Assembly: GCA_000149265.1 (NCBI GenBank)
Contig: CH003387.1
Location: forward strand, 310,154-374,153
From: Ciona savignyi
Taxonomy: Eukaryota; Chordata; Ascidiacea; Phlebobranchia; Cionidae
Reading direction: 5' to 3'
DNA: 64,000 nt
Within the stretch, counting starts at the first letter, position 1. Each line of letters opens with the position of its first letter. The position numbers and the translations under genes were made by a program. A model generated the notes under the pieces. The model did no database searches. It was not told the origin of the DNA and saw only the letters and a list, made by a program, of their open reading frames with translations. Positions 40,090 through 52,139 of this stretch are shown here, in pieces.

Positions 40090-41265
40090 TAACGTACAAA
40101 GTATTTACTGAACCTAAAACCATATATCTGCTTTAAAACACAATTAAAATTGATATGGCAAATGTGAAATGTGGGTTCGATGCACCTGTAAGATTTACGT
40201 TTAACACAGTAAATGCACATATTTTTACAACTAAATACTACTAAAATAATTGTATTAATATAACATGCAGTGTCCCATTTAATTTTAAAATTTGGGAAAT
40301 GTACATGGTGAGTACATTTCCAAAAATATCTGTCACACTCTGTCGCCAGTGTGGTGTACTAGCTGTCACATAGCAATTTATTACATAGGTTCAAAATGGG
40401 AGTTATATACCATCCTGTTGATACATGATTTAAGAGGTAAACTTTTTTATTTATTTTTGTTGATGTTTAGCATGTATTTCATGTCTGTGCATAGACCGTG
40501 CTTTCCAGACTAAAACATCAACGACATTTCAGCTGACCATAAAGTATGACAATAATATTATCCATAACTTAACTACTGACTTCTTTACACGCATATTATA
40601 CACGCACAAGACTTACGGTCGGAGTTAAATTTACATCGAACCTGGTTTATTTAGAGTTAGTAGTCTTATAGTACTGTACCAGTACTCTTAGTAGATACCT
40701 CTTATTTAATGTTGCCCGATAAAGATAAATATCCTACGCCAAAGCACGCCGTTTTCTAAAGATCATGTATAAAGGTCCTGTGTCTTACGAAGTATAATTA
40801 TCCTACCTAGTATCTTTCTATTCAACCCAGAACACTTACAACCGACGAATCGATTTTAGGTAAAAGCTTTTACCTGAGTGGTAAAAAGAAATAAACATCT
40901 ATCAGGCTACTCTTTAACGAGTTTACTTTTATTTAGTAAATTGTGTGAACATATCAGCATTTTTCATAAAATTCAGAAATGATCAGATAATATTCGGTCG
41001 GTTTATTCATTGGAAACAATAAAATTGGTGAAACGTTACACATTTCCAGTTCTACCTCCACTTCTTGGGTTAAACTACTTCATATATAACAACCAACATC
41101 ACGTGAAATATTACAATTTATGTTCGGTGCCGATTTTACACCAATTTAACGTCAACGTTAGTTTGGCGTTGTACGATCGTTAGCTGTCGACGTCAATCCA
41201 ATATCGTTCCAACGTTACTTTCCGTGGCAGCTCACATTGATCACATTCCATGGTGTTCTGTCAGG
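40090..41265. other. No gene recognised; upstream of SFT2D2-like gene
   Basis: AT-rich DNA. The SFT2D2-like promoter should lie just right of 40028; no TATA element or motif was assigned. Confidence 0.35.
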
Positions 41266-41372
41266 TTAGCTAACATGGTTAGTGTGTCGTTTTCGAACGA
41301 TAGGGTGCAGGTTCGAAACTGGTCTCCAGCCAGACTATTTCACCCTTGAGCAAGCCACAGACATTGGCTTAA
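41266..41372 (+). repeat. SINE head fragment, diverged
   Basis: taacatggttagtgtgtcg, then gggtgcaggttcgaaactgg and ttgagcaagccacagacatt resemble the SINE head at low identity. Confidence 0.5.
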
Positions 41373-41460
41373 CCCCGTTGACCAGTTTTTAAATATTCCT
41401 GACCATTTTCCCTATTGTGATTTAATTTAAATTTGCCAATTCATACTGAATACAATATTT

Positions 41461-41757
41461 GTCCGGCCAGTTAGCCTTGCGGTTAAGTGCGTCACCTTTC
41501 AATCGAAAGGTTGCAGGTGCGAAACTGGTCGCTAGCCAGTCGGTTGTGTCTTTGGACAATGCACTTTATGGAAATTGCCTAAAACCAGCGAATTATTGGG
41601 TTCTACTAAATTGAAGGAACATGTCTATCATATACAACACAATAGCTCCGGTAACCCGACGATGGGCGCGAGGTGACCTGACGATTGCCCGTGTTGTAAG
41701 CCCCTTTGTTTTCCCATTCACGGGGATAAACATGAATATCATATCCTTATCCTATAG
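41461..41757 (+). mobile_element. SINE, full-length
   Basis: Starts gtccggccagttagccttgc and includes ggttaagtgcgtcacctttc and ggttgcaggtgcgaaactgg, then the whole body; tail ataaacatgaatatcatatc. Confidence 0.9.
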
Positions 41758-42214
41758 GTAACTTGTGGTGAATCGCTGGTTTGATTTGTGAACATTCGTT
41801 ATTATAGGCTACAACTTTTGCTTGTGTGCGATGTAAACATGTTAATTACTGGAAAACTATTTGCGTCGAAGTTTACGACCCAGTGCAGTAAGTTTAGTTG
41901 GTGCAATGTCCGCTGTTTTTATTACAAACGCGACCCATTTCACATACTTAAAATAGCCGTCCACACCTTATCTGTCCCCGTGACCTATATTTATTTGGTA
42001 TATAATGTCGCGAATTGATGAACAAAAAAAAACTAGCAAAATAAACTAACTTATGCGCCTGCCCCTACAATAGCAATAAGTGACCAAGGTATAAGGAAAA
42101 AGCAGGGGTGCTATAAACATGTCTGAAAGTATTAACCGATTGGAAATATCATTTGTGGCTCATATATTTGGAACAAATAGAGGCTTCATCGTTAGGAATT
42201 CACCGAAAGTGTTT

Positions 42215-42410
42215 TAATAATTTTTGCCCTAGTATTAAAAAACGGCAATTCAAAACGTGGGACAAGAACAGAAAAGGACGGCAAAACGAACAGTCGTTAA
42301 AACACGTCATTTAAAAAATATATTTAAATGCTTTTAAATAAATAAAGCGGGCGGGGCCGCCAAATCCTAGCGAAAAAAACAATAATGTGCAAACATTTTA
42401 ACTTTTGTCC
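42215..42410 (+). repeat. Dispersed repeat 'ttttgcc...gggcgggg' family
   Basis: Matches 21035-21245 (tttttgccctagtattaaaa, acggcaaaacgaacagtcgt, aaataaagcgggcggggccg). Confidence 0.65.
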
Positions 42411-42411
42411 C

Positions 42412-42547
42412 GCCGGTTGGTCTAACCACAACACACTGCAATAGCTCCGGTAACCCGACGATGGGCGCGAGGTGATCTGACGATTGCCCGTGTTGTAAGC
42501 CCCTTGGTTTTCCCATTCACGGGGATAAACATGAATATATCCTATAA
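42412..42547 (+). mobile_element. SINE with large internal deletion
   Basis: The head start ccggttggtctaac is fused to cacaacacactgcaatagct and the 3' body and tail, skipping about 150 bases. Confidence 0.8.
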
Positions 42548-42622
42548 AAAATGGCGAATTATTGTATCAGAGATGAGAATTAAACAAAACCACCCTGGTT
42601 TGCAACAGAAATAAAAAGGCAA

Positions 42623-43163
42623 TACAGTGGAACCCCGCTTACCTGACCATCCATGGGACCGTCATCAAGCGGTCGCGTTATCGGGGTGGTCGTGTTAGTA
42701 AATTTTGCTTTGGAGCAAGTTGTCGTCATATGCAGCCAAAACGTCTGCCTTTTTACTATTTTTTTTTACCAAACGCCATTATTTTGATAAAATACTGTAG
42801 AATAAATTTAAACAACTGTTAGTACTGAAATTTATCTTGTAAAAGTCAGTTCTGTTTGCCAAAATTGTCTTTGTCTGTGTGTACGCGCTCATTTATTCTT
42901 ATTGTTTTGATCATAAAAGAAATTTAACCTTATTATTTTGGTGACAAAGTCATATTATTTAGCACGTTTGGTCACCTAAGCGGAGTTTAATTTGAAGTTT
43001 TGGACCAAAATATGGCGGTCGTGGTCTGGAAACCGGGGTGGTCGCGTTATTGAAACAGAATGCAATGCATTACCATAGTAAATTATTTGGGACCGCACTA
43101 AAGTGGTCCTGATAGTGAGGTGGTCGTGTTATCGAGGTGGTCTCCAAGCGAGGTTCCACTGTA
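42623..43163. mobile_element. Pogo/Tigger-type MITE
   Basis: Element 42625-43161 (537 bp) begins cagtggaaccccgcttacct and ends tctccaagcgaggttccact(g): inverted termini of the mariner/pogo pattern, with TA dinucleotides on both sides (target duplication). ggtcgcgttatcggggtggt and its variants repeat near both ends. No transposase ORF. Confidence 0.92.
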
Positions 43164-43199
43164 TCTCTATTCCAATATTTACTTTATTATCTTTTTAAA

Positions 43200-43979
43200 G
43201 AATGATTGCAGGGTCAAATGGTTATTGCAACAGATTCATATACATCATGCCATTTAAAACAAATGTAGTTGTGATCCCCTTACAGATTCAAAACATGACC
43301 CACTTTAAAAGTTTTTTTTTAAATAAAATAATAAAAAATATCTCATGCATAATACACACACATCGAACACACTCCGGATCCAATGTTGGAGTAAGTTAAA
43401 CTGCGGTTAATCCTTATATGTAATCATGTTTACTTTCAGGGGTTAAAAAAAGGAACGAAACAACACAGGTTAGGCCAAGTTCACAACCAAGCTTGCGTTA
43501 GCCTTTGTTTACAATCGTCTAACTAAATCCATTTATATAAGAAACAAAGTTGTGTGAACTCACTAAAACAGATTAAATCGAAATCCCTCAATAAACACAT
43601 TTCCATGTTCGTCTCTTATTTCAAAGTGTGACAATAAAGGCTGGCTATAAAGCAACTAAACAACTGCTGCCTGAAAGAAATTTGTGTTTGCATAAGTTTC
43701 CCGTATTGAAGAAGCAATAGGTTTCTTCCCTGAATTTTGTGGATAGATAACACTTCAGGCACGATATTTACAAGAAATATTACTTCTACGAATATCTTAC
43801 CCTTCAAAAAACAATTCTATTTCGGGGGCTACTATGTTGATTTTCTGGTTTTTATTTTTACTCATTATTATGAAGTTTTAGTTATGAACCCTGTGGTATC
43901 TAATAGATTTGTTCAAATGGTCTGATGCACAGCACTAAACTGCAAATACAAAATCAACAAACATGAAACAACGACATAC
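43200..43979. other. No firm feature; possible 3' end of the CCP gene
   Basis: A minus-strand frame at about 43616-43740 is open but has no recognisable domain. It may follow the exon-like segment at 43980-44149. Confidence 0.3.
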
Positions 43980-44149
43980 ATTTAATCGGTTCATGTAAAT
44001 ATCAAACGATGCATGTTGGTTGCAACTACCAATCATTTCCCATGGATAACGAAACATCTGTTGCATTGTAACTTTACGTGAAGTTGCAAACCAATACCCA
44101 GAAGTAAGATCGGTGTAGAAATTGCAACCCCCAGAACCGGATGATATTT
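43980..44149 (-). CDS. Possible downstream exon of the CCP gene
   Basis: Bounded by ttattag and a GTATGT donor, 170 bp. The frame includes SGSGGCNFYTDLTSGYWFA and MFRYPWEMIGSCNQH. Its entry phase (1) agrees with the exit phase of CCP exon 44478-44606. The domain is not recognised and it does not look like the second half of a CCP module. Confidence 0.4.
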
Positions 44150-44477
44150 CTAATAAATATATCATATTATTTGTACTTTGTTTTGCAAAAAGATTAACAG
44201 TTTCAATTGGTTATATCGGCGGAGAATATGGTTATCCACTAGTAATTCTTGAGTATAACTTTGATTAAAAATATAATGGAACAATAAATGTTGGTAAATT
44301 TTTATGCCACAAATCAAGTCACCAGGAATACTGCAGTGCTTCCTAAATATTGGTACAATTACTGCATTAAAAACTATTTATTTATGTAAGGTCCTATAAA
44401 TTGAGTTAACAAAATATGAAGATTAGTATTTGTTGTAAAAGTATCAACAAACAGGGTTTGTCTTTGGTGTTACTCAC

Positions 44478-44606
44478 GTATACATATCAGGCCATGTCTC
44501 ATATAACCAGGTTTACAACTTAGTGTGCAAATCGAACCATCAGCCATACCATCAGTGCAAGTTGTTGTCTGCTTGTTGTTTTCCAATGGTAAAGCTGGGC
44601 ATTCTA
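44478..44606 (-). CDS. CCP exon (first half of a module)
   Basis: 129 bp, phase 1-1, between tactgacag and a GTGAGT donor. Reads ECPALPLENN...TCTDGMADGS, then CTLSCKPGYMRHG...C: Cys1, Cys2 and Cys3 positions plus the GY motif of a sushi module. The expected W-x-C end would be in a separate exon, not found. Confidence 0.75.
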
Positions 44607-44811
44607 CTGTCAGTACTGTTGTAAATAAAATTAATCAAATATTGTGGAAACTTCTACAAGGAATTGATATGACTTTTCATTGTGTTGTATATAATTTTCT
44701 TTAGTCCTGAATGAAATTCCTACATTTCTAAATGTTATAACAACATACACATATGGCATTCATAACCCGCATCATGAAGTGTTGGCTACTGGGTTTAACA
44801 TAAATATCGAC

Positions 44812-44914
44812 CTTGACATATTCCAGTGTTACCACTCCAACTTCCATTATTGATACACGTTATTTCACTCTCTCCAGAATAAGTGTGCCCACTGCTGCAG
44901 GATAACTGGGAAAC
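44812..44914 (-). CDS. CCP exon, 3' half, left of the transposon
   Basis: Encodes LSCSSGHTYSGESEITC, then INNGSWSGNTGIC, ending at donor GTCGAT: the C-terminal half of a sushi module. The 7 bases 44908-44914 (gggaaac) are the altered copy of the target duplication. Without them this piece is 96 bp and joins in frame to 55993-56073. Confidence 0.85.
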
Positions 44915-45390
44915 CACCCGATTCGTTACGGATTAGCCCATAGTATGGGACATGGTTTGGTATGATTAGCGCATAGTATGCAGCCATGGTCGTATTTTCA
45001 TACCACATGGTACGGCGATTAAGCATATTATGGTTGATCGCCATATTTTGTAAAATCATCGCAATGGTTACGCATGACTTATTTTTAGATTAAACAGTGT
45101 GTGGTAGCGTACGTTGGTGTAGCCTGTAAAGCTTCGGAGGGTTAGTTAGAATTCCATTTTAACATGTTTAATTGGGCAGTTACCGTTATTTTAGTGTGGT
45201 ACATATTAAACTACCAAAACTACAGGTATTAGTAAAATGTTAAGCGACCGGTTAAGGTTGCCGGCTAATACTGGGGCCAAAGATGTCTGTGACAACATCG
45301 TGGAAGTCGTTTGCTGCTACTAGGTAAGATTGTGTGCTGACATTATAGCATCACTAGGCTAGTTTTGTGTAGACACTAAACTGAGTGTTG
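44915..45390 (+). repeat. Left outer arm of inverted repeat
   Basis: Inverse of 55520-55992. The few differences I noted include 45087-45092 (tttttag vs ttttcag), about 45165 and about 45275. A frame MILQNMAINHNMLNRRTMWY exists in both arms but is not supported as a gene. Confidence 0.9.
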
Positions 45391-48240
45391 TACGGCAATA
45401 TTGGGTAAGGTTGTAGGGCAATACTGAGTGAGGTGTCTCAATACTGGGTAAGGTTGTACGGCAACACTAGGTAATGTTATGTGGCAATACTGAGTAAGGT
45501 TGTACGGCAATACTAGGTAATCGTCCGGCCCGTTAGCCTAGCGGTTAAGTGCGTCATCATTCAATCGAAATGTTGCAGGTGCGAAATTGGTCGCTAGCTA
45601 GTCGGTTGTGTCCTTTGGAAAGGCACTGTAATGTCATTGCCTGGACCCGGCGGATTAATGGGTAACACTAAATTAAAGGAACGTGTCTATACACAACACA
45701 CTGCAATAGCTCCGGTAACCTGACGATGGGCGCGAGGTAATCTGACGATTGCCCGTGTGTTAACACCCTTGGTTTTCCCATTCACGTGGATAAACATGAA
45801 TATCCTATCCTATCCTATCCTAATGTATGTGGAAATACTGGTGGAGGTTATATCCCAATACTGTCTGATGTTTTCGGCAATACTGGGAAAGGTTGTGTGC
45901 TAAAAGTGGGTAAGGTTGTGCGGCAATACTGGGTGATGTTTTACGGCAATACCGGTACTGGGTGATGTTGTACGGAAATCGTGGGGAAGGTTGTATGACA
46001 ATACTGGTTGAGGTTGTGCGGCAACACTGGGTGAGGTTGTACGGCAATACTGGGTAAGGTTGTACGGCAATACCGGGTGATGTTGTACGGCAATACCGAC
46101 TGAGGTTGTGTAGCAATACTGGGTGAGGTTGTGTAGCAATACTGGGTGAGGTTGTGCAGCAATACTGGGTGAGGTTGTACGGCAATACTAGGTGATGTTG
46201 TGCAGAAATACTGGGTAAGGTTGTACCGCAATACTAGGTGATGTTGTATGGCAATAATGAGTAAGGTTGTACAGCTATGGGTGAGGTTTTGTAGCAATAC
46301 TGGGTGAGGTTGTGTAGCAATACTGGGTGAGGTTGTGTAGCAATACTTGGTGAGGTTGTGTAGTAATACTGGGTGAGGTTGTGCAGCAAGACTGGGTGAG
46401 GTTGTGTAGCAATACTGGGTGAGGTTGTACGGCAATACTGGGTGAGGTTGTACGGAAATACTAGATGAGGTTGTACGGAAATACTCGGTGAGGTTGTACG
46501 GCAATACTGGGTGATGTTGCATGTCAATACTGGATGAGGTTGTGTAGCAATACTGGGTGAGGTTGTACGCCATACTGGGTTAGGTTGTATGGCAATACTG
46601 GGTGAGGTTGTACGGCAGTACTGGGTGAGGATGTACGGAAATACTGGGTGAGGTTGTGTAGCAATACTGGGTGAGGTTGTGTAGCAATACTGGGTGAGGT
46701 TGTTTTGCAATACTGGGTGAGGTTTTGTAGCAATACTGGATGAGGTTGTGTAGCAATACTGGGTGAGGTTGTACAGAAATACTGGGTGAGGTGGTATGGC
46801 AATACTGGGTGAGGTTGTACAGAAATACTGGGTGAGGTTGTAACTTGTAAGGCAATACTGGGTGAGGTTGTATGGCAGTACTGGTTGAGGTTGTGTAGCA
46901 ATACTGGGTGAGGTTGTGTAGCAATACTGGGTGAGGTTGTGTAGCAATACTGGGTGAGGTTGTGTAGCAATACTGGGTGAAGTTGTGTAGCAATACTGGG
47001 TGAGGTTGTCTAGAAATACTGGGTGAGGTTGTATGGCAATACTGGGTGATGTTGTACGGAAATACTGGGTGAGGTTGTATGGAAATACTGGGTGAGGTTG
47101 TGTAGCAATACTGGATGAGGTTGTGTAGCACTAATAAGTGAGGTTGTACAGAAATACTGGGTGAGGTTGTGTAGCAATACTGGGTGAGGTTGTGCAGCAA
47201 TACTGGGTGAGGTTGTGCGGCAATACTGGGTAATGTTGTACAGCAATACTGGGTGATGTTGTACGGAAATACTGGGTGAGATTGTACGGCAATACTGGGT
47301 GATGTTGGACGGCAATACTGGGTGACGTTGTACGGAAGTACTGGGTGAGGTTATGTAGCGCGACTGGGTGAGGTTGTGTAGCAATACTGGGTGAGGTTGT
47401 GTAGCACTAATAAGTGAGGTTGTACAGAAATACTGGGTGATGTTGTGTTTCATTACTGGGTGAGGTTGTGTCGCAATACTAAATGAGGTTGTGCGGCAAT
47501 ACTGGGTGATGTTGTACGGAAATACTGGGTGAGGTTGTACGGCAATACTGGGTTATTTTGTACGGAAATACTGGGTGATGTTGTACGGCAATACTGGGTG
47601 AGGTTACGACAACACTGGGTGAGGTTGTGTAGCAATACTGGGTGAGGTTGTGTAGCAATACTGGGTGAGGTTATGCAGCAATACTGGGTGAGGTTGTGTT
47701 GTGCAGCAATACTGGGTGATGTTGGATGGCAATACTGGGTGAGGTTGTATGGAAATACTGGGTGATGTTGTATGGAAATACTGGGTGATGTTGTACGGCA
47801 ATACTGGGTGAGGTTACGGCAACACTGGGTGAGGTTGTGTAGCAATACTGGTTAAGGTTGTGTAGCAATACTAAGTGAGGTTGTGTAGCAATACTGGGTG
47901 AGGTTGTGCCACTTGTGCGACAATACTGGGTGAGGTTGTGCGGCAATACTGGGTGAGGTTGTATGGAAATACTGGGTGAGGTTGTGTAGCAATACTGGGT
48001 GAGGTTGTGTAGAAATACTGGGTGAGGTTGGACTGAAATACTGGGTGAGGTTGTGTAGCAATACTGGGTGAGGTTGTGTAGCAATACTGAGTGAGGTTGG
48101 ACTGCAATACTGGGTGAGGTTGTACGGCAATACTGGGTGAGGTTGTGTAGCAATACTGGGTGAGGTTGGACGGCAATACTGGGTAAGGTTGTACAGCAAT
48201 ACTGGGTGAGGTTGTACAGCAATACTGGTTGATGTTCTGT
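45390..48240 (+). repeat. Left 23-bp minisatellite array
   Basis: Unit aatactgggtgaggttgtgt(agc), roughly 110 copies with scattered variants (gatgttgtacggaaatactg, aggttgtgcggcaatac). Interrupted by a SINE at 45522-45823. The minus strand is free of stops in all three frames over long stretches, giving a 23-residue repeating pattern; this is a consequence of the unit, not evidence of a protein. Confidence 0.95.
45522..45823 (+). mobile_element. SINE inserted in left arm only
   Basis: Full-length copy from cgtccggcccgttagcctag to the (tatcc)n tail. The matching place in the right arm (near 55430) has no SINE, so it arrived after the arms were formed. taat flanks both sides. Confidence 0.92.
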
Positions 48241-48249
48241 GTCAATTCT

Positions 48250-48590
48250 GGTAAAGGTTTTGTACAAATGATGGTTTGTTTTTATGGGGTCATTTGACAA
48301 AGGAAGCTTAGTACACAGTCAAGAATATTCATACTTTTTTTCATAGGGGTAATTAAAAGATGACTTCCCAGCCCCAGTTTGGTTAGTGAATGTATTTGCA
48401 ATTTGTTGTATATAAATCAAGAAAGTTTAACTGTTTTAGTTTAACCCATTAGTCCACTGGGTTAAGGTGACGTCTGCTAAGTCCCCTGACCAAGGACAAC
48501 AGTGCATAATAATACCCAGGCTCGAGATCTTACTGTTGTAGAAGAATATGTTCTTGCTTAAGTTTACTTAACATAATCTTCTTACAGGTA
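48250..48590. other. Element interior, includes a small SINE-like fragment
   Basis: 48440-48500 (cccattagtccactgggtta) resembles the SINE body weakly. Otherwise unique to this window. Confidence 0.35.
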
Positions 48591-48856
48591 CAAGTACAAC
48601 TAAGCAGCCTGAGAGACAAAATCTTAAAAAGAAGGGTCCAAGAAAAAGAAGGTCTTTAATCAAAAATACTTTATGTTAAATGTATTAAATTGTGTAACCA
48701 TTCATACCACTCCAATTCTTACTCCTAATTAATAAAGTATAGCAGTAGGATTTCAAATCTAAATAAATGTAAAATCTAATTATATAATTTGTTCGTATAA
48801 AAAATGTGTATAACCAAATGATTACAATATTTAAAAATTGTGTTGTTGTTTTTTAG

Positions 48857-48953
48857 CGGAGGCGATCTATGTATCACATTCACCAATGCTGTATTCCAAT
48901 GTGATGGAACTTGGATTAGTTTGAGGGTTGCCGGAAAGTGTATCTCATCCTAA
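48857..48953 (+). CDS. Orphan Cys-rich exon inside the transposon
   Basis: After a strong acceptor (gttgttgttttttag) a frame reads GGDLCITFTNAVFQCDGTWI, then SLRVAGKCISS and a stop. The spacing F-x-C-D-G-x-W...G-K-C is like the last half of a CCP module. It is on the plus strand, opposite to the host CCP gene. A small exon-like stretch at 48589-48649 (KQPERQNLKKKGPRKRR) precedes it. Could be captured host sequence or part of an element gene. Confidence 0.35.
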
Positions 48954-49354
48954 CAAAAGGTGGTTGAATTTAAAATTAATGTGAAATGAAAGTTTTTTAA
49001 ATGGTAGGTAATCCATAATTGTATATTGAGAAATATTTTATTTTTCTATAGAAATGGCAACCCTAGCACATCGACCGTTGAAGTGTCACCGAGGAAGAAT
49101 CTACATTCCTCTTTGAAAATTGAGAATCTAATAAATTGATAGATTTATCATACTTTTGATCTGTTGAATTTACCTTGTCCGAATCATAGGCGACAACTGT
49201 GGTTCCTAAATTCGGTAAAATCCTTAGATAAGTGGGATTTGTTTGTATCGTAGTGTGCGGAGAAACCCACTTAGAACAGGATGTTTCTATTTATCTCATT
49301 TCATAGAAAAAAACACAAGGTCTGTTATCACAGAGACATTTGTCACATTAGGAA

Positions 49355-49630
49355 AGGATATTCATGCTATAACCCAGTAAATGGGAAAACACGGGAAAGT
49401 TATCGCACGGGCAATCGTCAGATTCATAGCGAATACACAAGGGTGCGTAATCACACGGGCAAATCGTTATCGTTTTGGTAGATTACTTCGTCTAGTCAGG
49501 ATAGGATAGGATATTCATGTTTATCCCCGTGAATTGGAAAACTAAGGGGTTTAGCACACGGGCAATCGTGAGATCACCTTGCGCCCACCGTCGGGTTACC
49601 GGAGCTATTGCTCTGTATTGTATTTAATGT
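49355..49630 (-). mobile_element. Two partial reverse SINE copies
   Basis: 49355-49470 (ggatattcatgctataaccc, gcacgggcaatcgtcagatt) and 49498-49630 (ggataggatattcatgttta through gggttaccggagctattgct). Both are 3' portions. Confidence 0.75.
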
Positions 49631-49879
49631 AGTCATTGGTACCATTTCAACACATGTATGAGTTTGTATCTTACTTGGACTGCACTTAGCTTGACTATAA
49701 CGCGACATTATGTAAAATAAAACCAAAACGTATCATCAACCTGTGGTAGCGCGCCAACCGCCGGTTAATTTTCCCACCAAGTTGAAAAGAAACTGCAGTT
49801 TTACGAATTTTTGTCCCAATATTAAAAGCAACACATGTATGACCTTGCTATCTTAAATTGAATGAACTCCAACTGACTG

Positions 49880-51290
49880 CAAAGCAATATCTTGTCAGAT
49901 AAAGTATTGAAGGTTACCATCAACCGGGTTACATGAAATAGCTTGACCAATCATCCTTTTAGTATTTCCTAACGTATTAAAATGAAACAAACTTTGTTGC
50001 ATTCACAAGGCAAATCCACATTGATTGGTATATAATATGTCCCCATTGCTCAAAAAATAAACGATTTACATCGAAAATTGCATGTTCGCATAGCTGTCAA
50101 TCAGATTTAATATTAATAGCTTGACCCAGTCTGCTTTTGTATTTCTTAACATAATAAAATAAAACAAACTGTGTTGCATTCAGAAGGCAAATACGCATTG
50201 ATTGGTATAAAATATATCCACGTTGCTCAAGAAATAAACGATTTGCATCGAAAATCGCATGTTCGTAAGGCAAAACCTTATAGCCGTCAATCGGGTTACA
50301 TGAAAGAGCTTGACCAATCATCTTTTTAGTATTTATTAACGTATCGAAATGAAACAAACTGTGCTGCGTTCACAAGGCAAATACACATTGATTGGTATAA
50401 AATATATCCACATTGGTCAAGAAATAAACGATTTACATCGAAAATCTCATGCTCGTAAGGCAAAACCTTATAGCCGTCAATCGGGTTACATGAAATAGCT
50501 TGACCAATCATCTTTTTAGTATTTCTTAACGTATTAAAATGAAACAAACTGTGCTGCGTTCACAAGGCAAATACACATTGATTGGTATAAAACATATCCA
50601 CATTGGTCAAGAAATGAACGATTTACATCGAAAATCTCATGCTCGTAAGGCAAAACCTTATAGCCGTCAATCGGGTTACATGAAATAGCTTGACCAATCA
50701 TCTTTTTAGTATTTCTTAACGTATTAAAATGAAACAAACTGTGTTGCATTCACAAGGCAAATACACATTGATCGGTATAAAATATATCCACATTGGCCAA
50801 GAAATCAACGATTTACATCGAAAATCTCATGCTCGTAAGGCAAAACCTTATAGCCGTCAATCGGGTTACATGAAATAGCTTGACCAATCATTTTTTTAGT
50901 ATTTCTTAACGTATTAAAATAAAACAAACTTTGTTTTATTCACAAGGCAAATACACATTGATAGGTATATAATATGTCCCCATTGCTTAAGAAATAAACG
51001 ATTTACATCGAAAATTGCATGTTCGCATAGCTGTCAATCAGATTTTATATAAAAAGCTGGACCCCGCACTGTATTTGTATTTCTTAACGTATCAAAATGA
51101 AACAAACTGTGTTGCATTCAGAAGGCAAATACACACCGATTGGTATAAAATATATCCACGTTGCTCAAGAAATGACCGATTTACATCGAATATTTCATGT
51201 TCGCATAGCTATCAATCAGGTTTCATATAAATGACTTGACCAAGTCTGTTTTTGTACTTTTTAACGTAATGAAATAACACGAACGTGACT
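49880..51290 (+). repeat. 190-bp satellite, about eight units
   Basis: The landmark tagccgtcaatcgggttaca sits at 50281, 50471, 50661 and 50851, exactly 190 apart. Diverged flanking units have it near 49915, 50093, 51027 and 51205. Central units are nearly identical and outer ones more diverged, as expected under unequal exchange. 190 is not a multiple of three, so the minus-strand frames here are artefacts. Confidence 0.92.
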
Positions 51291-51524
51291 GAATTATTAG
51301 TCAACCAATACAGATTGCAGAAATTTACCGTGGTTCTAAGGACGCTGTCTTAACGGCATACCATTCGACCAAATACTAGGACTTGCTACGTTGCACTTGA
51401 AAAAAGTAAAATATTGACTAAAACTGGCATAAAACGTTTTAATGTTGTCTTACAGGATATCACTATGCAGTCAGTTATGGTGTATTGCAAGATTGATATC
51501 TAACTCGTACATATGCTGTGAGCT

Positions 51525-51763
51525 CGACATACGGTCGCTAGTTAATCGGTTGTGTCGTTGGGAAAGGCACTTTACGGACATTGCCTGAACCCAGAGGATT
51601 AATGGGTTCAACAAAATTAAAGGAACGTGCCTACCATATACAACATATTACAATAGCTCCGTTAACCCAACGGTGGGCGCGAAGTGATCTGATGATTGCT
51701 CGTGTGTTAACCCCCTTGGTTTTTCCATTAACGGGGATAAACATGAATATCCTATTCTAACGT
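51525..51763 (+). mobile_element. SINE, 5'-truncated, inside the KDZ element
   Basis: acggtcgctagttaatcggt through ggggataaacatgaatatcc; lacks most of the tRNA-like head. Confidence 0.85.
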
Positions 51764-51986
51764 TGTAAACACCAATATTCGTTAAGAGTATCGGCGAACA
51801 AGTTTTGTTTACAATTAAAGTAATGTCAAAAATTCAACACCATACTTGCATACATTTATTAAGAAAAACCAAACATCTTCCAACGCAAAACAGAGCATGA
51901 ACGATTGTTGAAGGTGGCCAATATTACAAAGGTTTAATCAATACACTACCCAAAATACTTTTTAAATAGCATACACAGTTAGGCAT

Positions 51987-52139
51987 CTACGCTTTTTCAT
52001 CGGAATCAGTTGTATAATGTAGACGTTCTAAAATGTCGTCGACAGACTCGAATGACGAATAATAGGTGATTTGTTTGTGATCTTGTGGTATTTGCCGAAT
52101 ATTTTCAAGGCCCAACATTCGTTTAGTGCATGTGTCCAT
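51987..52139 (-). CDS. Small ORF in KDZ element interior, unknown
   Basis: MDTCTKRMLGLENIRQIPQD, then SSFESVDDILERLHYTTDSD and EKA stop (50 aa). The composition looks coding and could be the C-terminal exon of the element's transposase, since it lies downstream of the KDZ motif exons on the same strand. No homology recognised. Confidence 0.3.
   Translation of the reverse strand: MDTCTKRMLGLENIRQIPQDHKQITYYSSFESVDDILERLHYTTDSDEKA

Noticed and set aside
44865-45059. Frame MILQNMAINHNMLNRRTMWY, present also at 55848-56060
   Set aside because: Conserved only because both lie in the near-identical arms; no splice or start support.
45820-48300. Long minus-strand open frames of 115-237 aa with 23-residue repeats
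   Set aside because: Produced by a stop-free 23-bp minisatellite open in all three frames; no start context, splice sites or domain.
50097-50749. Three similar minus-strand frames (MFHFNTLRNTKKMIGQAISC)
   Set aside because: They come from a 190-bp satellite whose period is not a multiple of three; frames break at each unit.
49880-51290. Possible CRISPR-like array
   Set aside because: Units of 190 bp without spacers in animal DNA; ordinary satellite.
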